From contig JAYQBG010000030.1 of assembly GCA_038137215.1 (NCBI GenBank), positions 1 to 29,332 of the forward strand: DNA of 29,332 bases, read 5' to 3'. A program made the position numbers and the translations under genes. Source of the DNA: JABJAG01 sp038137215. GTDB lineage: Bacteria; Pseudomonadota; Alphaproteobacteria; UBA6615. Positions 15,642 to 24,035 of this stretch are shown piece after piece. The notes below the pieces were generated by a model. That model did no database searches, was not told the DNA's origin, and worked only from the letters and a program-made list of their open reading frames with translations. Position 1 is the first letter of the stretch. Every line of letters begins with the position of its first letter.

Positions 15642-16960
15642 CCTCCGGCTCGCACCAGTCGGAGATGTTTGCCGGCCAGGCCCCGCATCCGCTCGCGGAT
15701 CGTTTGCGTCCGGAGACCGTGTCAGATGTCGTCGGGCAGGATCACCTTCTCGCCGCCGATGGACCGATCGGCCGCATGGTGGCCAGCGGGCGACTGGCCA
15801 GCATGGTTCTCTGGGGGCCGCCAGGTTGTGGCAAGACCACAATTGCACGGCTGATGGCCGATGAAACGGATCTGGAGTTCGAGCCGCTTTCAGCGGTGTT
15901 TTCGGGCGTGGCCGATCTGCGAAAGGTGTTCGAACGCGCTAGGGAACGCCGTGCTTCCAGCAAGGGCACGTTGTTGTTCATTGATGAAATACATCGCTTC
16001 AACAGAGCCCAGCAGGACGGGTTTCTGCCTTACGTAGAGGATGGCACTGTCACACTGATCGGGGCGACAACCGAAAACCCGTCATTCGAGATCAATGCCG
16101 CGCTGCTCTCGCGGTGCCAGGTCTTTGTTCTCAACCGTCTCGACGACAAGGCGCTGGAAGAACTGCTGGCCCGCGCAGAAGCTATCGAGGGCCGGGGGCT
16201 TCCGTTGGAATCCGACGCGCGTCAGGCGATCAAGGCCATGGCCGATGGTGATGGGCGCTATCTCCTTAATCTCGCAGAGGAACTGTTTGCGCTGGACCCG
16301 GAAGCCGATCTGGACACGGCCCGTCTTGTGGAGACGGTCCAGAAGCGCGCACCGCTCTACGACAAGGGACAGGAGGGGCACTACAACCTGATCAGCGCCC
16401 TGCACAAATCCCTGCGCGGGTCGGATGTGGATGCAGCGCTTTACTGGCTGGCACGGATGCTGGCGGGTGGCGAGGATCCGCGTTTCATTGCACGCCGTCT
16501 GGCGCGCGCGGCGGTGGAAGATATCGGGCTGGCCGACCCCCAGGCGCTGCCGCAGGCACTGGCAGCGTGGGACGCTTATGAGCGGATCGGCTCTCCGGAA
16601 GGTGAACTGGCCCTGGCCCAGTGCACCATCTATCTGGCGAGTGCGCCGAAATCCAACGCGGCCTATAACGCTTACGGGGCTGCCATGCGCGCAGCGAAGG
16701 ACACTGGCTCGCTGATGCCGCCAAAGCACATCCTGAACGCACCGACGGGTTTGATGAAGGATCTCGGTTACGCTGCCGGCTACGCTTACGACCACAATGC
16801 CGAGGATGGCTTTTCGGGCCAGAACTATTTCCCTGAAGACATCGAGCGTCAGAAGTTCTATCAGCCGGTAGAGCGTGGTTTCGAACGTGAAATCGCAAAG
16901 CGTCTGGACTATTGGGCGAAGCTGCGGGCGGAACGCGGCGGCGCAGCCCCCAAGTCCTGA
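15638..16960 (+). CDS. rarA: Replication-associated recombination protein A (RarA/MgsA AAA+ ATPase)
   Basis: RarA is a clamp-loader-related ATPase that acts at stalled replication forks. The 440 residues show Walker A GPPGCGKTT (60-68), Walker B LLFIDEIHRFNRAQQD (112-127), the sensor block GATTENPSFEIN (142-153), and the C-terminal MgsA oligomerisation domain with RKLARAAVEDIG-like RRLARAAVEDIGLADP and YAYDH. It overlaps the protease gene by four bases (ATGA). Pairing of an HtrA gene with rarA is common in alphaproteobacteria as far as I recall, but any functional link is unproven. Confidence 0.94.
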   Translation: MTSGSHQSEMFAGQAPHPLADRLRPETVSDVVGQDHLLAADGPIGRMVASGRLASMVLWGPPGCGKTTIARLMADETDLEFEPLSAVFSGVADLRKVFERARERRASSKGTLLFIDEIHRFNRAQQDGFLPYVEDGTVTLIGATTENPSFEINAALLSRCQVFVLNRLDDKALEELLARAEAIEGRGLPLESDARQAIKAMADGDGRYLLNLAEELFALDPEADLDTARLVETVQKRAPLYDKGQEGHYNLISALHKSLRGSDVDAALYWLARMLAGGEDPRFIARRLARAAVEDIGLADPQALPQALAAWDAYERIGSPEGELALAQCTIYLASAPKSNAAYNAYGAAMRAAKDTGSLMPPKHILNAPTGLMKDLGYAAGYAYDHNAEDGFSGQNYFPEDIERQKFYQPVERGFEREIAKRLDYWAKLRAERGGAAPKS

Positions 16961-16983
16961 ACAGTGCAGATAAGGGCGGCGAT

Positions 16984-17364
16984 ATGTATCTGATCTTGGC
17001 CATTGCCGCAGGCGGCGCCATCGGGGCGGTGGGGCGTCACTTCGTCAATGTCGGCGCGGTCACGATGCTTGGGACCGGTTTTCCTTACGCCACGCTGATC
17101 GTGAATGTGGTCGGTTCCTTCCTGATGGGCGTCCTCATCCATGTGATGGCTGTTTCGTGGACCGTGTCTCCGGAAATGCGTGCATTTCTAACAGTCGGCG
17201 GGCTGGGGGCTTTCACGACCTTTTCGACCTTTTCCCTCGATGTGGCGCTGCTTTATGAACGCGGCCAGCTTTTTCTGGCGGGCATCTATATTGTTGTGTC
17301 GGTGGCGATCTCGATCGGCGGATTGTTTATCGGACTGAAGCTCTCGCGTATTGTGTTTCCATGA
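16984..17364 (+). CDS. crcB: Fluoride ion channel CrcB/Fluc
   Basis: CrcB is a small dimeric membrane channel that exports fluoride. The 126 residues have four hydrophobic segments and the family motifs GGAIGAVGRH (residues 9-18), LIVNVVGSFLMGV with the pore asparagine, and GGLGAFTTFSTFS with the phenylalanine-rich fluoride path. I chose the ATG at 16984; an upstream in-frame extension would overlap rarA and add a polar stretch. The ribosome binding site is weak (GGGCGG). I see no fluoride riboswitch before it, as expected for a gene inside an operon. It overlaps the next gene by four bases. Confidence 0.93.
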   Translation: MYLILAIAAGGAIGAVGRHFVNVGAVTMLGTGFPYATLIVNVVGSFLMGVLIHVMAVSWTVSPEMRAFLTVGGLGAFTTFSTFSLDVALLYERGQLFLAGIYIVVSVAISIGGLFIGLKLSRIVFP

Positions 17365-18326
17365 GTGAATCCGAACGCAGTGCCGTCCGCCATATCGAAG
17401 TCTCCGAAGACGATGACGATATCCGCGTTGACCGCTGGTTTCAGCGGCACTTTCCCGATGTGCCTTACGGTCAGCTCGCCAAATGGCTGCGGACCGGTCA
17501 GGTTCGCGTGGATGGTGGCCGGGCCAAACCCGGTCTGCGCCTCGCCACGGGCCAGCAGGTGCGCTTGCCTCCGATGGCGCCGCGGGCGCCGTCCACGGGC
17601 CGCACCCGTCCGGATGTGTCCTCGAAAGATGCTGCTGCCATTCAAGATCTGGTACTCTATCGCGACGATCATGTGATCGCTCTCAACAAGCCATCCGGTC
17701 TGGCGGTGCAGGGCGGGTCGGGGACGACGCGTCATATCGACGGCATGCTGGACGCATTGCGCTACGAGGCCTCTGAGCGTCCGAGGCTCGTTCACCGCCT
17801 CGACAAGGACACCAGCGGCGTTCTGCTCCTGGCGCGCTCGCGGCAGGCGGCCCAGTCCTTGAGTGCGGCGTTTCAGGGCCGGACGGTTGAGAAGGTGTAT
17901 TGGGCTTTGGTGGTGGGACTGCCGGAGATCGAGGCGGGAACCATAGACGCGCCGCTGGCCAAGGGCGGAGAGACCGGCCGCGAGAAGATGGAAGAAACCG
18001 ATGACGGCCAATCGGCGGAAACCGACTATCGGATCATCGATCACGCCGCCGGTCGGGTGTCCTGGCTGGAACTGCGCCCGCGGACCGGACGGACCCATCA
18101 GTTGCGCGCCCATTGTGCTGTCATGGGTAACCCCATTCTCGGCGATGGAAAATACGGGGGGCGGGAAAGCTTCCTATCCGGGATGCCCAAGCGGCTGCAC
18201 TTGCATGCCCATACGCTTCAACTGCCGTACCCTGATAAAGGTGAACGCCTTGAAGTGACGGCGCCGCTGGACGATGAACTCGTGAAAAGCTGGAAGTTCG
18301 TTGGTTTTGATCCCAACATCGGGTGA
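17361..18326 (+). CDS. RluA-family 23S rRNA pseudouridine synthase (RluC/RluD-like)
   Basis: The enzyme turns specific uridines of 23S rRNA into pseudouridine. The 321 residues contain an N-terminal S4 RNA-binding domain (about 20-70, DRWFQRHFPDVPYGQLAKWLRTGQVRV in two parts) and the catalytic domain with HRLDKDTSGVLLLAR, where Asp148 is the catalytic residue. RPRTGRTHQLRAH and NPILGDGKYGG are also family blocks. The S4 domain and length favour RluC over RluA, but the target site cannot be read from sequence alone. Its ATG overlaps the crcB stop. Confidence 0.92.
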   Translation: MSESERSAVRHIEVSEDDDDIRVDRWFQRHFPDVPYGQLAKWLRTGQVRVDGGRAKPGLRLATGQQVRLPPMAPRAPSTGRTRPDVSSKDAAAIQDLVLYRDDHVIALNKPSGLAVQGGSGTTRHIDGMLDALRYEASERPRLVHRLDKDTSGVLLLARSRQAAQSLSAAFQGRTVEKVYWALVVGLPEIEAGTIDAPLAKGGETGREKMEETDDGQSAETDYRIIDHAAGRVSWLELRPRTGRTHQLRAHCAVMGNPILGDGKYGGRESFLSGMPKRLHLHAHTLQLPYPDKGERLEVTAPLDDELVKSWKFVGFDPNIG

Positions 18327-18475
18327 ATCAGGGCGATTTTGTGACGTATCCGGTGATTCACATCCCTTACCATCGAATGCTTCCGCGCGATGGGCTTTGA
18401 GTCGCGATCACAGGGACCGATTCCGCCGGTGCCGCGTTGTTCTCTGTGAAGCCCCAGACAAAGGAAATATCCAGC

Positions 18476-21406
18476 ATGCGCTTGCGCACCATTCTCAAAG
18501 TCCTTGGTCTCCTGCTCGTCGCCCTTGTGGTGGCTGCCGTTGCCTATGTTCTGAATTTTGATCCGAACAGCCACAAGGAGCGAATTGCGGCCATGGTCGC
18601 CGAAGAGACCGGGCGGGAGGTGTCCTTCGGGGGGCCGATTGATCTGGATATCGGACTGACGACCCAACTTGTGGTCAGGGATGTATCCTTTTCAAATGCG
18701 CCCTGGGGAAGCCGGCCGGAGATGGCCACGATCGGGCTGCTGGAGGCCGAAATTCGTCTGCTTCCGCTGATCGGCGGAGAATTCGACATTGAGCGGATCG
18801 TTCTGCGCGATGCGGATGTGCTGATCGAGACAGATGCCGAGGGTCGGAGCAATCTGGATTTCGGCAACACTGATGCGCGGTCTAACGAATCTCGGGACGG
18901 GGATGGTGCTGGTGTGAAGCTGGGCGTGGGGCAGCTCCGGATCGAGAATGTGAAAGTTGCATACCGGGACGCTGTGACCGATCGGACCATTGTCGCGAAA
19001 CTGGACCGGGCGATTGCGGTTCCAGCCGCACCAGGTGCGCCGCTCGATGTGGACATCCGGGGGGCTGTCACCCTGAACCAGCATGTTGCCGTTATCGACC
19101 TGGACGGTCAGGTCGGTACGTCTGAAGCCATTCTGTCAGGCAATGATTCGGTTCCCGTCAATCTGACAGGGACAGCGCTTGGCTACGATGTTGCGGTTGA
19201 GGGCGGTGTGCGTCTGCCCGACAATCCCGATGGTGTTGACGTCAGCATCTCGGTCACGGGTGACGGGCTGAAGGCAATTCAGCCCTTTGTGTCCGCCGCA
19301 CTTCCCAAACTGGGACCGGTGGACATCAAGGCCCATGTTACTGGGACGCCGGCCTCGCCAATCGTCGAGGATATTCGCATCGCCGCTGCCCGAACCGTGG
19401 TGACCGGAAAGGCCGAATTGCAGCCCGAACGCGGCACTGCTTCCTACACGCTGAAGGCCACGCTCAACGGGCAGGATCTGGGGCTAGTGTCGCCCTATGT
19501 AAATTTGCCGCTTGAGGATCTGGGCCCTCTGAACGGCAGCATCAACATTGTCGGAGACCTCGAAACGCTCCGCTTGGAGCCGAAAGCGGTCACGATGGAC
19601 AAGAGCCGTTTATCCGGGTCCATAGAAGCGGGTCTGAACGCAACGCCACCCAAGGTTAAGTACGATCTCAATCTCACGGTGGACGGGCAGACGCTGAACA
19701 TTGTCGAGCCTTTCGTTGCAGCCGAATTGCCTGCGCTGGGGCCGATTACGGGCACGGTGCGTGCCGTTGGCGACCAGCAGAAAATGCGTGTTGAAATCAC
19801 CAGCGTTCAAGCCGGTCAGAGTACGCTTTCGGGACAGCTGACCGCGACAGATCTGACCCGGCCTGTGCCGAGCCTCGAATACGATCTCTCGTTTCAGGCT
19901 GACGCGCAGTCTCTCGATGTCATCAGACCCTATCTTCCAGAAGGTGCCGCTGATCTTGGTGTCATCAATGGCTCGGTTCAGGCCGTGGGTAGCCTCGACA
20001 AGGCCAAGGTGACGCTTTCGGGGGTCGAGATCGACAAGACCAGCATCTCCGGGCAGGCCGAGATCGACCGGACCGGGGACGACATCAAGGCAAACTACGA
20101 TGTCCGGCTGGTGGCCGCACAGCAGAGCCTGGATATTCTCAGTCCGTTTATCGGTGCGGATTTTCCGGACGCGGGCCCGATTGATCTGATGGTGTCACTG
20201 GTGGGCGATGCAAACCAGGCGAAGTTCGAAAACCTGTCCTTGCGGTTTGCCGAGTCAGAACTGACCGGTCAGGGCCAGGTGAACCTGACCGGTGAGGTGC
20301 CCGAGTTGGATGCCAGCCTGAACGCTCCGAAGTTTGATCTCACGCGTTTCTTCCCCGACACAACGGAAGTCTACAAACCCGAACAAATCTCCCGCGAAGA
20401 GGCCGAGCGCGATGCACAAGTCGAAAGCGGTGGGCGCATTTTCCTTACCGATCCCCTGCCTCTTGAGTTTCTGGGGGCTGCGCAGATCGATGTGACGATG
20501 AAGGCGGGCGAGTTCATATCTCCCTACGGAACCTATCGGGATGTCGATATCCGGGTGGTGATGGAGAACGGCTCGCTGAATGTGCGTCCGTTGAAGGCGA
20601 ACTACGCCGGAAGCGCGATCAGCGGGAACCTCAGTGTTTATGTTGAAGGCGGAACACCACTGGTCTCGGTCGCGCTGAGCGGCCCGCGGATCGCGGTCGG
20701 CCAACTTCTTCAGGACTATGCCAATCTCGATGTCCTTCAGGGCGAGGGATCGGTGAATTTCGTATTGAACGGTTCGGGTCAGTCTGTCGCCGACATCATG
20801 GGATCGCTGAACGGGCACGCGCGTGTGCTCATGGGCCAGGGCCGTATGCGCAATGAAGGCCTGGGCTATGTCAGTGGCGTATTTTCCAGCATCGGAGAGA
20901 TTCTGGGGAAAAAGGAGTGGGTTGTCGTCGAATGTCTGGCGAGTGACTTCCAGATCGAAAACGGGATCGCGACCAGCAAGGTCGGTGTGATCAACACGGA
21001 AGTGATCGCGTTGACGGTGGGCGGAAAAATCGACCTGAAGGAGGAGCGGTATGATCTGAAGGTCACGCCGTCCCCGCGCGGCCTGGACATCAGCCTTGCC
21101 GTGCCAGTCAACATTACGGGGCCGTTGAGCGATCCGGGCTTCAGTCCGGATGCGATCGGGTCTCTCACCAAGCTCGGCAGTATTTTCGGGTCGGTGATTT
21201 TCCCGCCGGCCGCCCTGATCGGACTGACCGAGATGGGAGGTAACAACCACTCCTGCGTGGAGTTCGCCAAGAAATCCGCCGAAAACGGTGAGGCCACGCC
21301 GACCGCGCCGCTCCAGAATGGTTCCGGTGGCGGTGGCGTTCTGAACGCACCCGGGCGGGTTCTCGATGGCGTTGGCAACGGCTTGAAGGGTATTCTGGGC
21401 CGTTAG
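18476..21406 (+). CDS. AsmA-family envelope protein with tandem repeats
   Basis: This 976-residue protein belongs to the AsmA/TamB/YhdP group of inner-membrane-anchored periplasmic proteins, several of which are thought to help move lipids to the outer membrane. One membrane helix (about residues 5-27) is followed by the AsmA N-terminal pattern RDVSFSNAPWGSRPEMATIG and a long beta-rich periplasmic part. Residues 265-621 are five repeats of 70-73 residues. The C-terminal AsmA domain (about 660-905) has GSLNGHARVLMGQGR. The ATG at 18476 has AAGGAAA nine bases upstream; a TTG at 18437 is in frame but lacks such support. The 149-base gap before it holds only an inverted repeat (18323-18361). Confidence 0.88.
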   Translation: MRLRTILKVLGLLLVALVVAAVAYVLNFDPNSHKERIAAMVAEETGREVSFGGPIDLDIGLTTQLVVRDVSFSNAPWGSRPEMATIGLLEAEIRLLPLIGGEFDIERIVLRDADVLIETDAEGRSNLDFGNTDARSNESRDGDGAGVKLGVGQLRIENVKVAYRDAVTDRTIVAKLDRAIAVPAAPGAPLDVDIRGAVTLNQHVAVIDLDGQVGTSEAILSGNDSVPVNLTGTALGYDVAVEGGVRLPDNPDGVDVSISVTGDGLKAIQPFVSAALPKLGPVDIKAHVTGTPASPIVEDIRIAAARTVVTGKAELQPERGTASYTLKATLNGQDLGLVSPYVNLPLEDLGPLNGSINIVGDLETLRLEPKAVTMDKSRLSGSIEAGLNATPPKVKYDLNLTVDGQTLNIVEPFVAAELPALGPITGTVRAVGDQQKMRVEITSVQAGQSTLSGQLTATDLTRPVPSLEYDLSFQADAQSLDVIRPYLPEGAADLGVINGSVQAVGSLDKAKVTLSGVEIDKTSISGQAEIDRTGDDIKANYDVRLVAAQQSLDILSPFIGADFPDAGPIDLMVSLVGDANQAKFENLSLRFAESELTGQGQVNLTGEVPELDASLNAPKFDLTRFFPDTTEVYKPEQISREEAERDAQVESGGRIFLTDPLPLEFLGAAQIDVTMKAGEFISPYGTYRDVDIRVVMENGSLNVRPLKANYAGSAISGNLSVYVEGGTPLVSVALSGPRIAVGQLLQDYANLDVLQGEGSVNFVLNGSGQSVADIMGSLNGHARVLMGQGRMRNEGLGYVSGVFSSIGEILGKKEWVVVECLASDFQIENGIATSKVGVINTEVIALTVGGKIDLKEERYDLKVTPSPRGLDISLAVPVNITGPLSDPGFSPDAIGSLTKLGSIFGSVIFPPAALIGLTEMGGNNHSCVEFAKKSAENGEATPTAPLQNGSGGGGVLNAPGRVLDGVGNGLKGILGR
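19268..20338 (+). repeat. Five tandem protein repeats in the AsmA-like gene
   Basis: The product repeats a unit of 70, 72, 73, 72 and 70 residues at 265-334, 335-406, 407-479, 480-551 and 552-621. Each unit opens with a form of L-x-hydrophobic-hydrophobic-x-P-F/Y, then LGPI, then a beta strand ending in VGD or VGS, then S-x-hydrophobic-S/T-G, and most close with YDL and Q. The DNA copies have diverged, so this is an old protein repeat rather than a recent duplication. Confidence 0.8.
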
Positions 21407-21425
21407 TTCGGCAAACGAGTTATCC

Positions 21426-22127
21426 ATGAAGCGGTTTTACAAGAAGGTCGCGGCCTCGCCGGTCGAGGGCGCGAATTACGAGGTACACCTGGACGGGCGT
21501 CCGGTACGCACGCCGATACGTCATGCCCTGCAACTTCCCGGCGCGGCCCTTGCCCGGGCCGTCGCTGATGAGTGGGACGCGCAGGGCGAAGAGATCGACG
21601 TCGAGACCATGCCCATGACCCGGATTGCCGCAACGGCAATTGATCGGGTGCGCCATGACAGGGATGTCTATACCGATCAGATTGCCGCTTATGCGGAAAC
21701 CGATCTGTTGTGTTATCGCGCACCGAGCCCCTCGGGCTTGGTGGTCCTGCAGTCGAAAGCCTGGCAACCGCTTCTTGACTGGTCCCGGGAAACCTACGGC
21801 GCGGTTCTCAAGGCCACGGAAGGCCTTTCCCCAATCGAACAGGATCGTGATGCGCTTGACCGGTTGCGCAAGGCGCTGGACGATCATGATGAGTTTGTAC
21901 TGGCCGCCGTGTCGGTTGCCACTGCGGCCAGCGGATCGCTGGTGCTGGCCCTTGCGTTGGCGCAACAGCGGATCGATGCGCGCGAAGCCTATGAAGCCAG
22001 CCAACTCGACGAAAGCTATCAGAACCAGACCTGGGGCGTGGACCCCGAGGCGCAACAGCGCCGCGACGTTCTGAAGGCCGACTTGGAGGCGAGCGCAACT
22101 TTTCTGGCACTGTTGCGCGAAGGTTGA
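21426..22127 (+). CDS. ATP12-family F1-ATPase assembly chaperone
   Basis: ATP12 binds the alpha subunit of F1 during assembly of ATP synthase. The family is shared by mitochondria and alphaproteobacteria. The 233 residues begin KRFYKKVAASPVEGANYEV and contain LDGRPVRTPIRHALQLP, VADEWDAQGEEIDVETMPMTRIAATAIDRV in successive blocks, TDLLCYRAPSP, and WGVDPEA near the end. No ATP synthase genes are in the window. It starts 19 bases after the AsmA-like gene, and a position next to an rluC-type gene is usual as far as I recall. Confidence 0.9.
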   Translation: MKRFYKKVAASPVEGANYEVHLDGRPVRTPIRHALQLPGAALARAVADEWDAQGEEIDVETMPMTRIAATAIDRVRHDRDVYTDQIAAYAETDLLCYRAPSPSGLVVLQSKAWQPLLDWSRETYGAVLKATEGLSPIEQDRDALDRLRKALDDHDEFVLAAVSVATAASGSLVLALALAQQRIDAREAYEASQLDESYQNQTWGVDPEAQQRRDVLKADLEASATFLALLREG

Positions 22128-22156
22128 AGTCAGCGCGCGTCGAACTGGCCTGACTC

Positions 22157-22178
22157 TCTCCAAAACTGCTATTGGAGA
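22157..22178. promoter_or_regulatory. Inverted repeat upstream of pccB
   Basis: TCTCCAA and TTGGAGA (22157-22163 and 22172-22178) are perfect seven-base arms around an eight-base spacer, 29 bases before the pccB start. The size and symmetry suit a dimeric repressor site or a small RNA hairpin near the ribosome binding site. Nothing else in the window repeats it. Confidence 0.35.
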
Positions 22179-22207
22179 CCCAATTCAAGTTCGCAGGAGT
22201 GCCCATC

Positions 22208-23740
22208 GTGCAAGAAATTCCGGATCAGTTGGAGGCCCGCCGCGATCGCGCGCGTCTGGGCGGCGGGCAACGCCGCATCGATGCCCAGCATGCCAAGGGT
22301 AAGCTGACGGCGCGCGAACGCCTGGAGCTGCTTCTGGACGAGAATTCGTTCGAGGAATTCGACATGTTTGTCGAGCAGGCACCCAATGAAATGACTGTCG
22401 ATATTGAACCGATTCCCGGCGATGGGGTCGTGACGGGATGGGGGCTGATAAACGGTCGCAAGGTGTTCGTTTTTTCCCAGGATTTCACCGTGTTCGGCGG
22501 TTCTCTGTCCCAGGCCCATGCCCAGAAGATCTGCAAGGTCATGGACATGGCCATGAAGGTTGGTGCGCCCGTGATCGGATTGAACGATTCCGGTGGTGCC
22601 CGAATTCAGGAAGGCGTGGATTCGCTGGCCGGCTATGCCGATGTCTTTCAGCGCAATGTGAACGCCTCGGGTGTGATTCCGCAGATTTCGGCGATCATGG
22701 GACCCTGCGCGGGCGGTGCGGTCTATTCGCCGGCGATGACGGATTTCATCTTCATGGTGCAGGACACCTCCTACATGTTCGTCACCGGCCCGGAAGTGGT
22801 GAAGACGGTGACCCATGAGGATGTAACCCAGGAAGAGCTGGGCGGTGCAAGTACCCACACCACGAAATCGAGTGTGGCCGACGGTGCCTTCGAGAACGAT
22901 GTGGATACGTTGCTGGAACTGCGCCGGTTCTACGACTTCATGCCCATGAGCAACCGCGAGGACCCACCCGTCTGGCCGACCAGCGATCCCCATGACCGTG
23001 AGGAGTCGTCACTCGACACGCTGATTCCGCCCGATCCGCAGAAGCCCTATGACATGAAGGAACTGATCACAAAGGTGGTCGATGAGGGCGATTTCTTCGA
23101 ATTGCAGAAGGACCATGCGGCCAACATCATTGTCGGGTTCGGGCGCATGGAAGGCCGCACCGTCGGGTTTGTCGCGAACCAGCCGATGGTGCTCGCAGGG
23201 TGCCTCGATATCGATTCATCCAAGAAAGCTGCCCGCTTCGTGCGCTTTTGCGACTGCTTCAATATTCCGATCGTGACCTTCGTGGATGTCCCGGGCTTCT
23301 TGCCGGGAACGTCGCAGGAATATGGCGGTATCATCAAGCACGGGGCCAAGCTGCTGTTTGCCTATGCCGAAGCCACGGTGCCGAAGGTGACTCTGATCAC
23401 CCGGAAAGCCTATGGCGGGGCCTATGACGTGATGTCCTCCAAACACATTCGCGGGGATTTCAACTATGCATGGCCGACCGCCGAGATCGCGGTCATGGGC
23501 TCCAAGGGGGCTGTGGAGATCATCTATCGCGAAGATCGTGACGATGAAGAGAAGATTGCCGCCCGCACAGCCGAATATCAGGAGCGCTTCGCCAATCCGT
23601 TCGTCGCGGCCCAGAGGGGCTTTATCGACGATGTGATCTATCCGCACAGCACCCGGCGGCGTATCTGCCGCGCCCTCCGGTTGCTCGCGGACAAGCATCT
23701 CGAAAACCCCTGGAAGAAACACGACAACATCCCACTTTAG
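22208..23740 (+). CDS. pccB: Propionyl-CoA carboxylase beta chain (carboxyltransferase)
   Basis: PccB moves the carboxyl group from biotin to propionyl-CoA, giving methylmalonyl-CoA. At 510 residues it is the normal family length. It has RLGGGQRRIDAQHAKGKLTARER (residues 16-38, in two conserved parts), LNDSGGARIQEGVDSLAGY, GPCAGGAVYSPAMTDF for the N-terminal CoA site, and DVPGFLPGTSQEYGGIIKHGAK for the C-terminal carboxybiotin site. I chose GTG at 22208 because AGGAG (22195-22199) lies eight bases upstream and the N-terminus then matches the family. A TTG at 22172 would add twelve unconserved residues. pccA lies 2.2 kb downstream on the same strand. Confidence 0.94.
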   Translation: MQEIPDQLEARRDRARLGGGQRRIDAQHAKGKLTARERLELLLDENSFEEFDMFVEQAPNEMTVDIEPIPGDGVVTGWGLINGRKVFVFSQDFTVFGGSLSQAHAQKICKVMDMAMKVGAPVIGLNDSGGARIQEGVDSLAGYADVFQRNVNASGVIPQISAIMGPCAGGAVYSPAMTDFIFMVQDTSYMFVTGPEVVKTVTHEDVTQEELGGASTHTTKSSVADGAFENDVDTLLELRRFYDFMPMSNREDPPVWPTSDPHDREESSLDTLIPPDPQKPYDMKELITKVVDEGDFFELQKDHAANIIVGFGRMEGRTVGFVANQPMVLAGCLDIDSSKKAARFVRFCDCFNIPIVTFVDVPGFLPGTSQEYGGIIKHGAKLLFAYAEATVPKVTLITRKAYGGAYDVMSSKHIRGDFNYAWPTAEIAVMGSKGAVEIIYREDRDDEEKIAARTAEYQERFANPFVAAQRGFIDDVIYPHSTRRRICRALRLLADKHLENPWKKHDNIPL

Positions 23741-23819
23741 ACGCTTCGGAACCATGAGGTCCTCGTGATGTAACCGGAATGAACCCAAGGCTCATTTCAA
23801 CGTCACAAGGATATTCATC

Positions 23820-24008
23820 ATGTCGCACAAGAATCAGGGTGAAGGAAACCGGGAAGCGGCGCGCGAGTACAACAAGAACGCCGAAGAGACCGCCAAGTCC
23901 GGCAAGGTTGAGGAAAAGGCCGAAGAGGCCCGCGATGCCGTCGAAGGCGATCATGGCGATGATCTGAAACAGGCAGAAGAAACCGGCCGCTCGAAAGCCA
24001 GGGGCTGA
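23820..24008 (+). CDS. Small hydrophilic protein of unknown function
   Basis: The 62-residue product is almost free of hydrophobic residues and rich in Glu, Lys, Ala, Asp and Gly. It begins SHKNQGEGNREAAREYN and has an EEKAEEARDAVEGD middle that may form an amphipathic helix. Similar short proteins are common in proteobacteria, and some behave as stress-related disordered proteins; that is only an analogy. AAGGA (23807-23811) lies eight bases before the ATG, so translation is likely. It stands 79 bases after pccB and converges with the broken cyclase gene. Confidence 0.7.
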   Translation: MSHKNQGEGNREAAREYNKNAEETAKSGKVEEKAEEARDAVEGDHGDDLKQAEETGRSKARG

Positions 24009-24035
24009 CTCCCGCCTAGCTGTCCGGGCCCCTGG
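23998..24035. other. Inverted repeat between convergent genes
   Basis: CCAGGGGC (23998-24005) and GCCCCTGG (24028-24035) are perfect eight-base arms around a 22-base loop that contains both the stop of the small protein gene and the presumed original stop of the cyclase. It could act as a shared end structure for both transcripts. There is no T tract on either strand, so it is not a standard intrinsic terminator. Confidence 0.4.

Noticed and set aside
18323..18361. GTGAATCA and TGATTCAC inverted repeat after the pseudouridine synthase gene
   Set aside because: Arms are eight bases but the loop is 23 bases, the stem is AT/GC-mixed and no T tract follows, so it is not a credible terminator. 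An operator role is possible but unsupported.
18437..18475. TTG start 13 codons upstream for the AsmA-like gene
   Set aside because: No ribosome binding site, and it adds a polar segment before the membrane helix. The ATG at 18476 has AAGGAAA correctly placed.
22172..22207. TTG start 12 codons upstream for pccB
   Set aside because: It lies inside the inverted repeat and has no Shine-Dalgarno. The GTG at 22208 gives the family N-terminus and the normal 510-residue length.
23748..23772. General stress (EcfG-type) promoter GGAAC-N16 before the small protein gene
   Set aside because: The -35 GGAAC is present but the -10 position reads TGTA instead of CGTT, so the match is too weak to claim.
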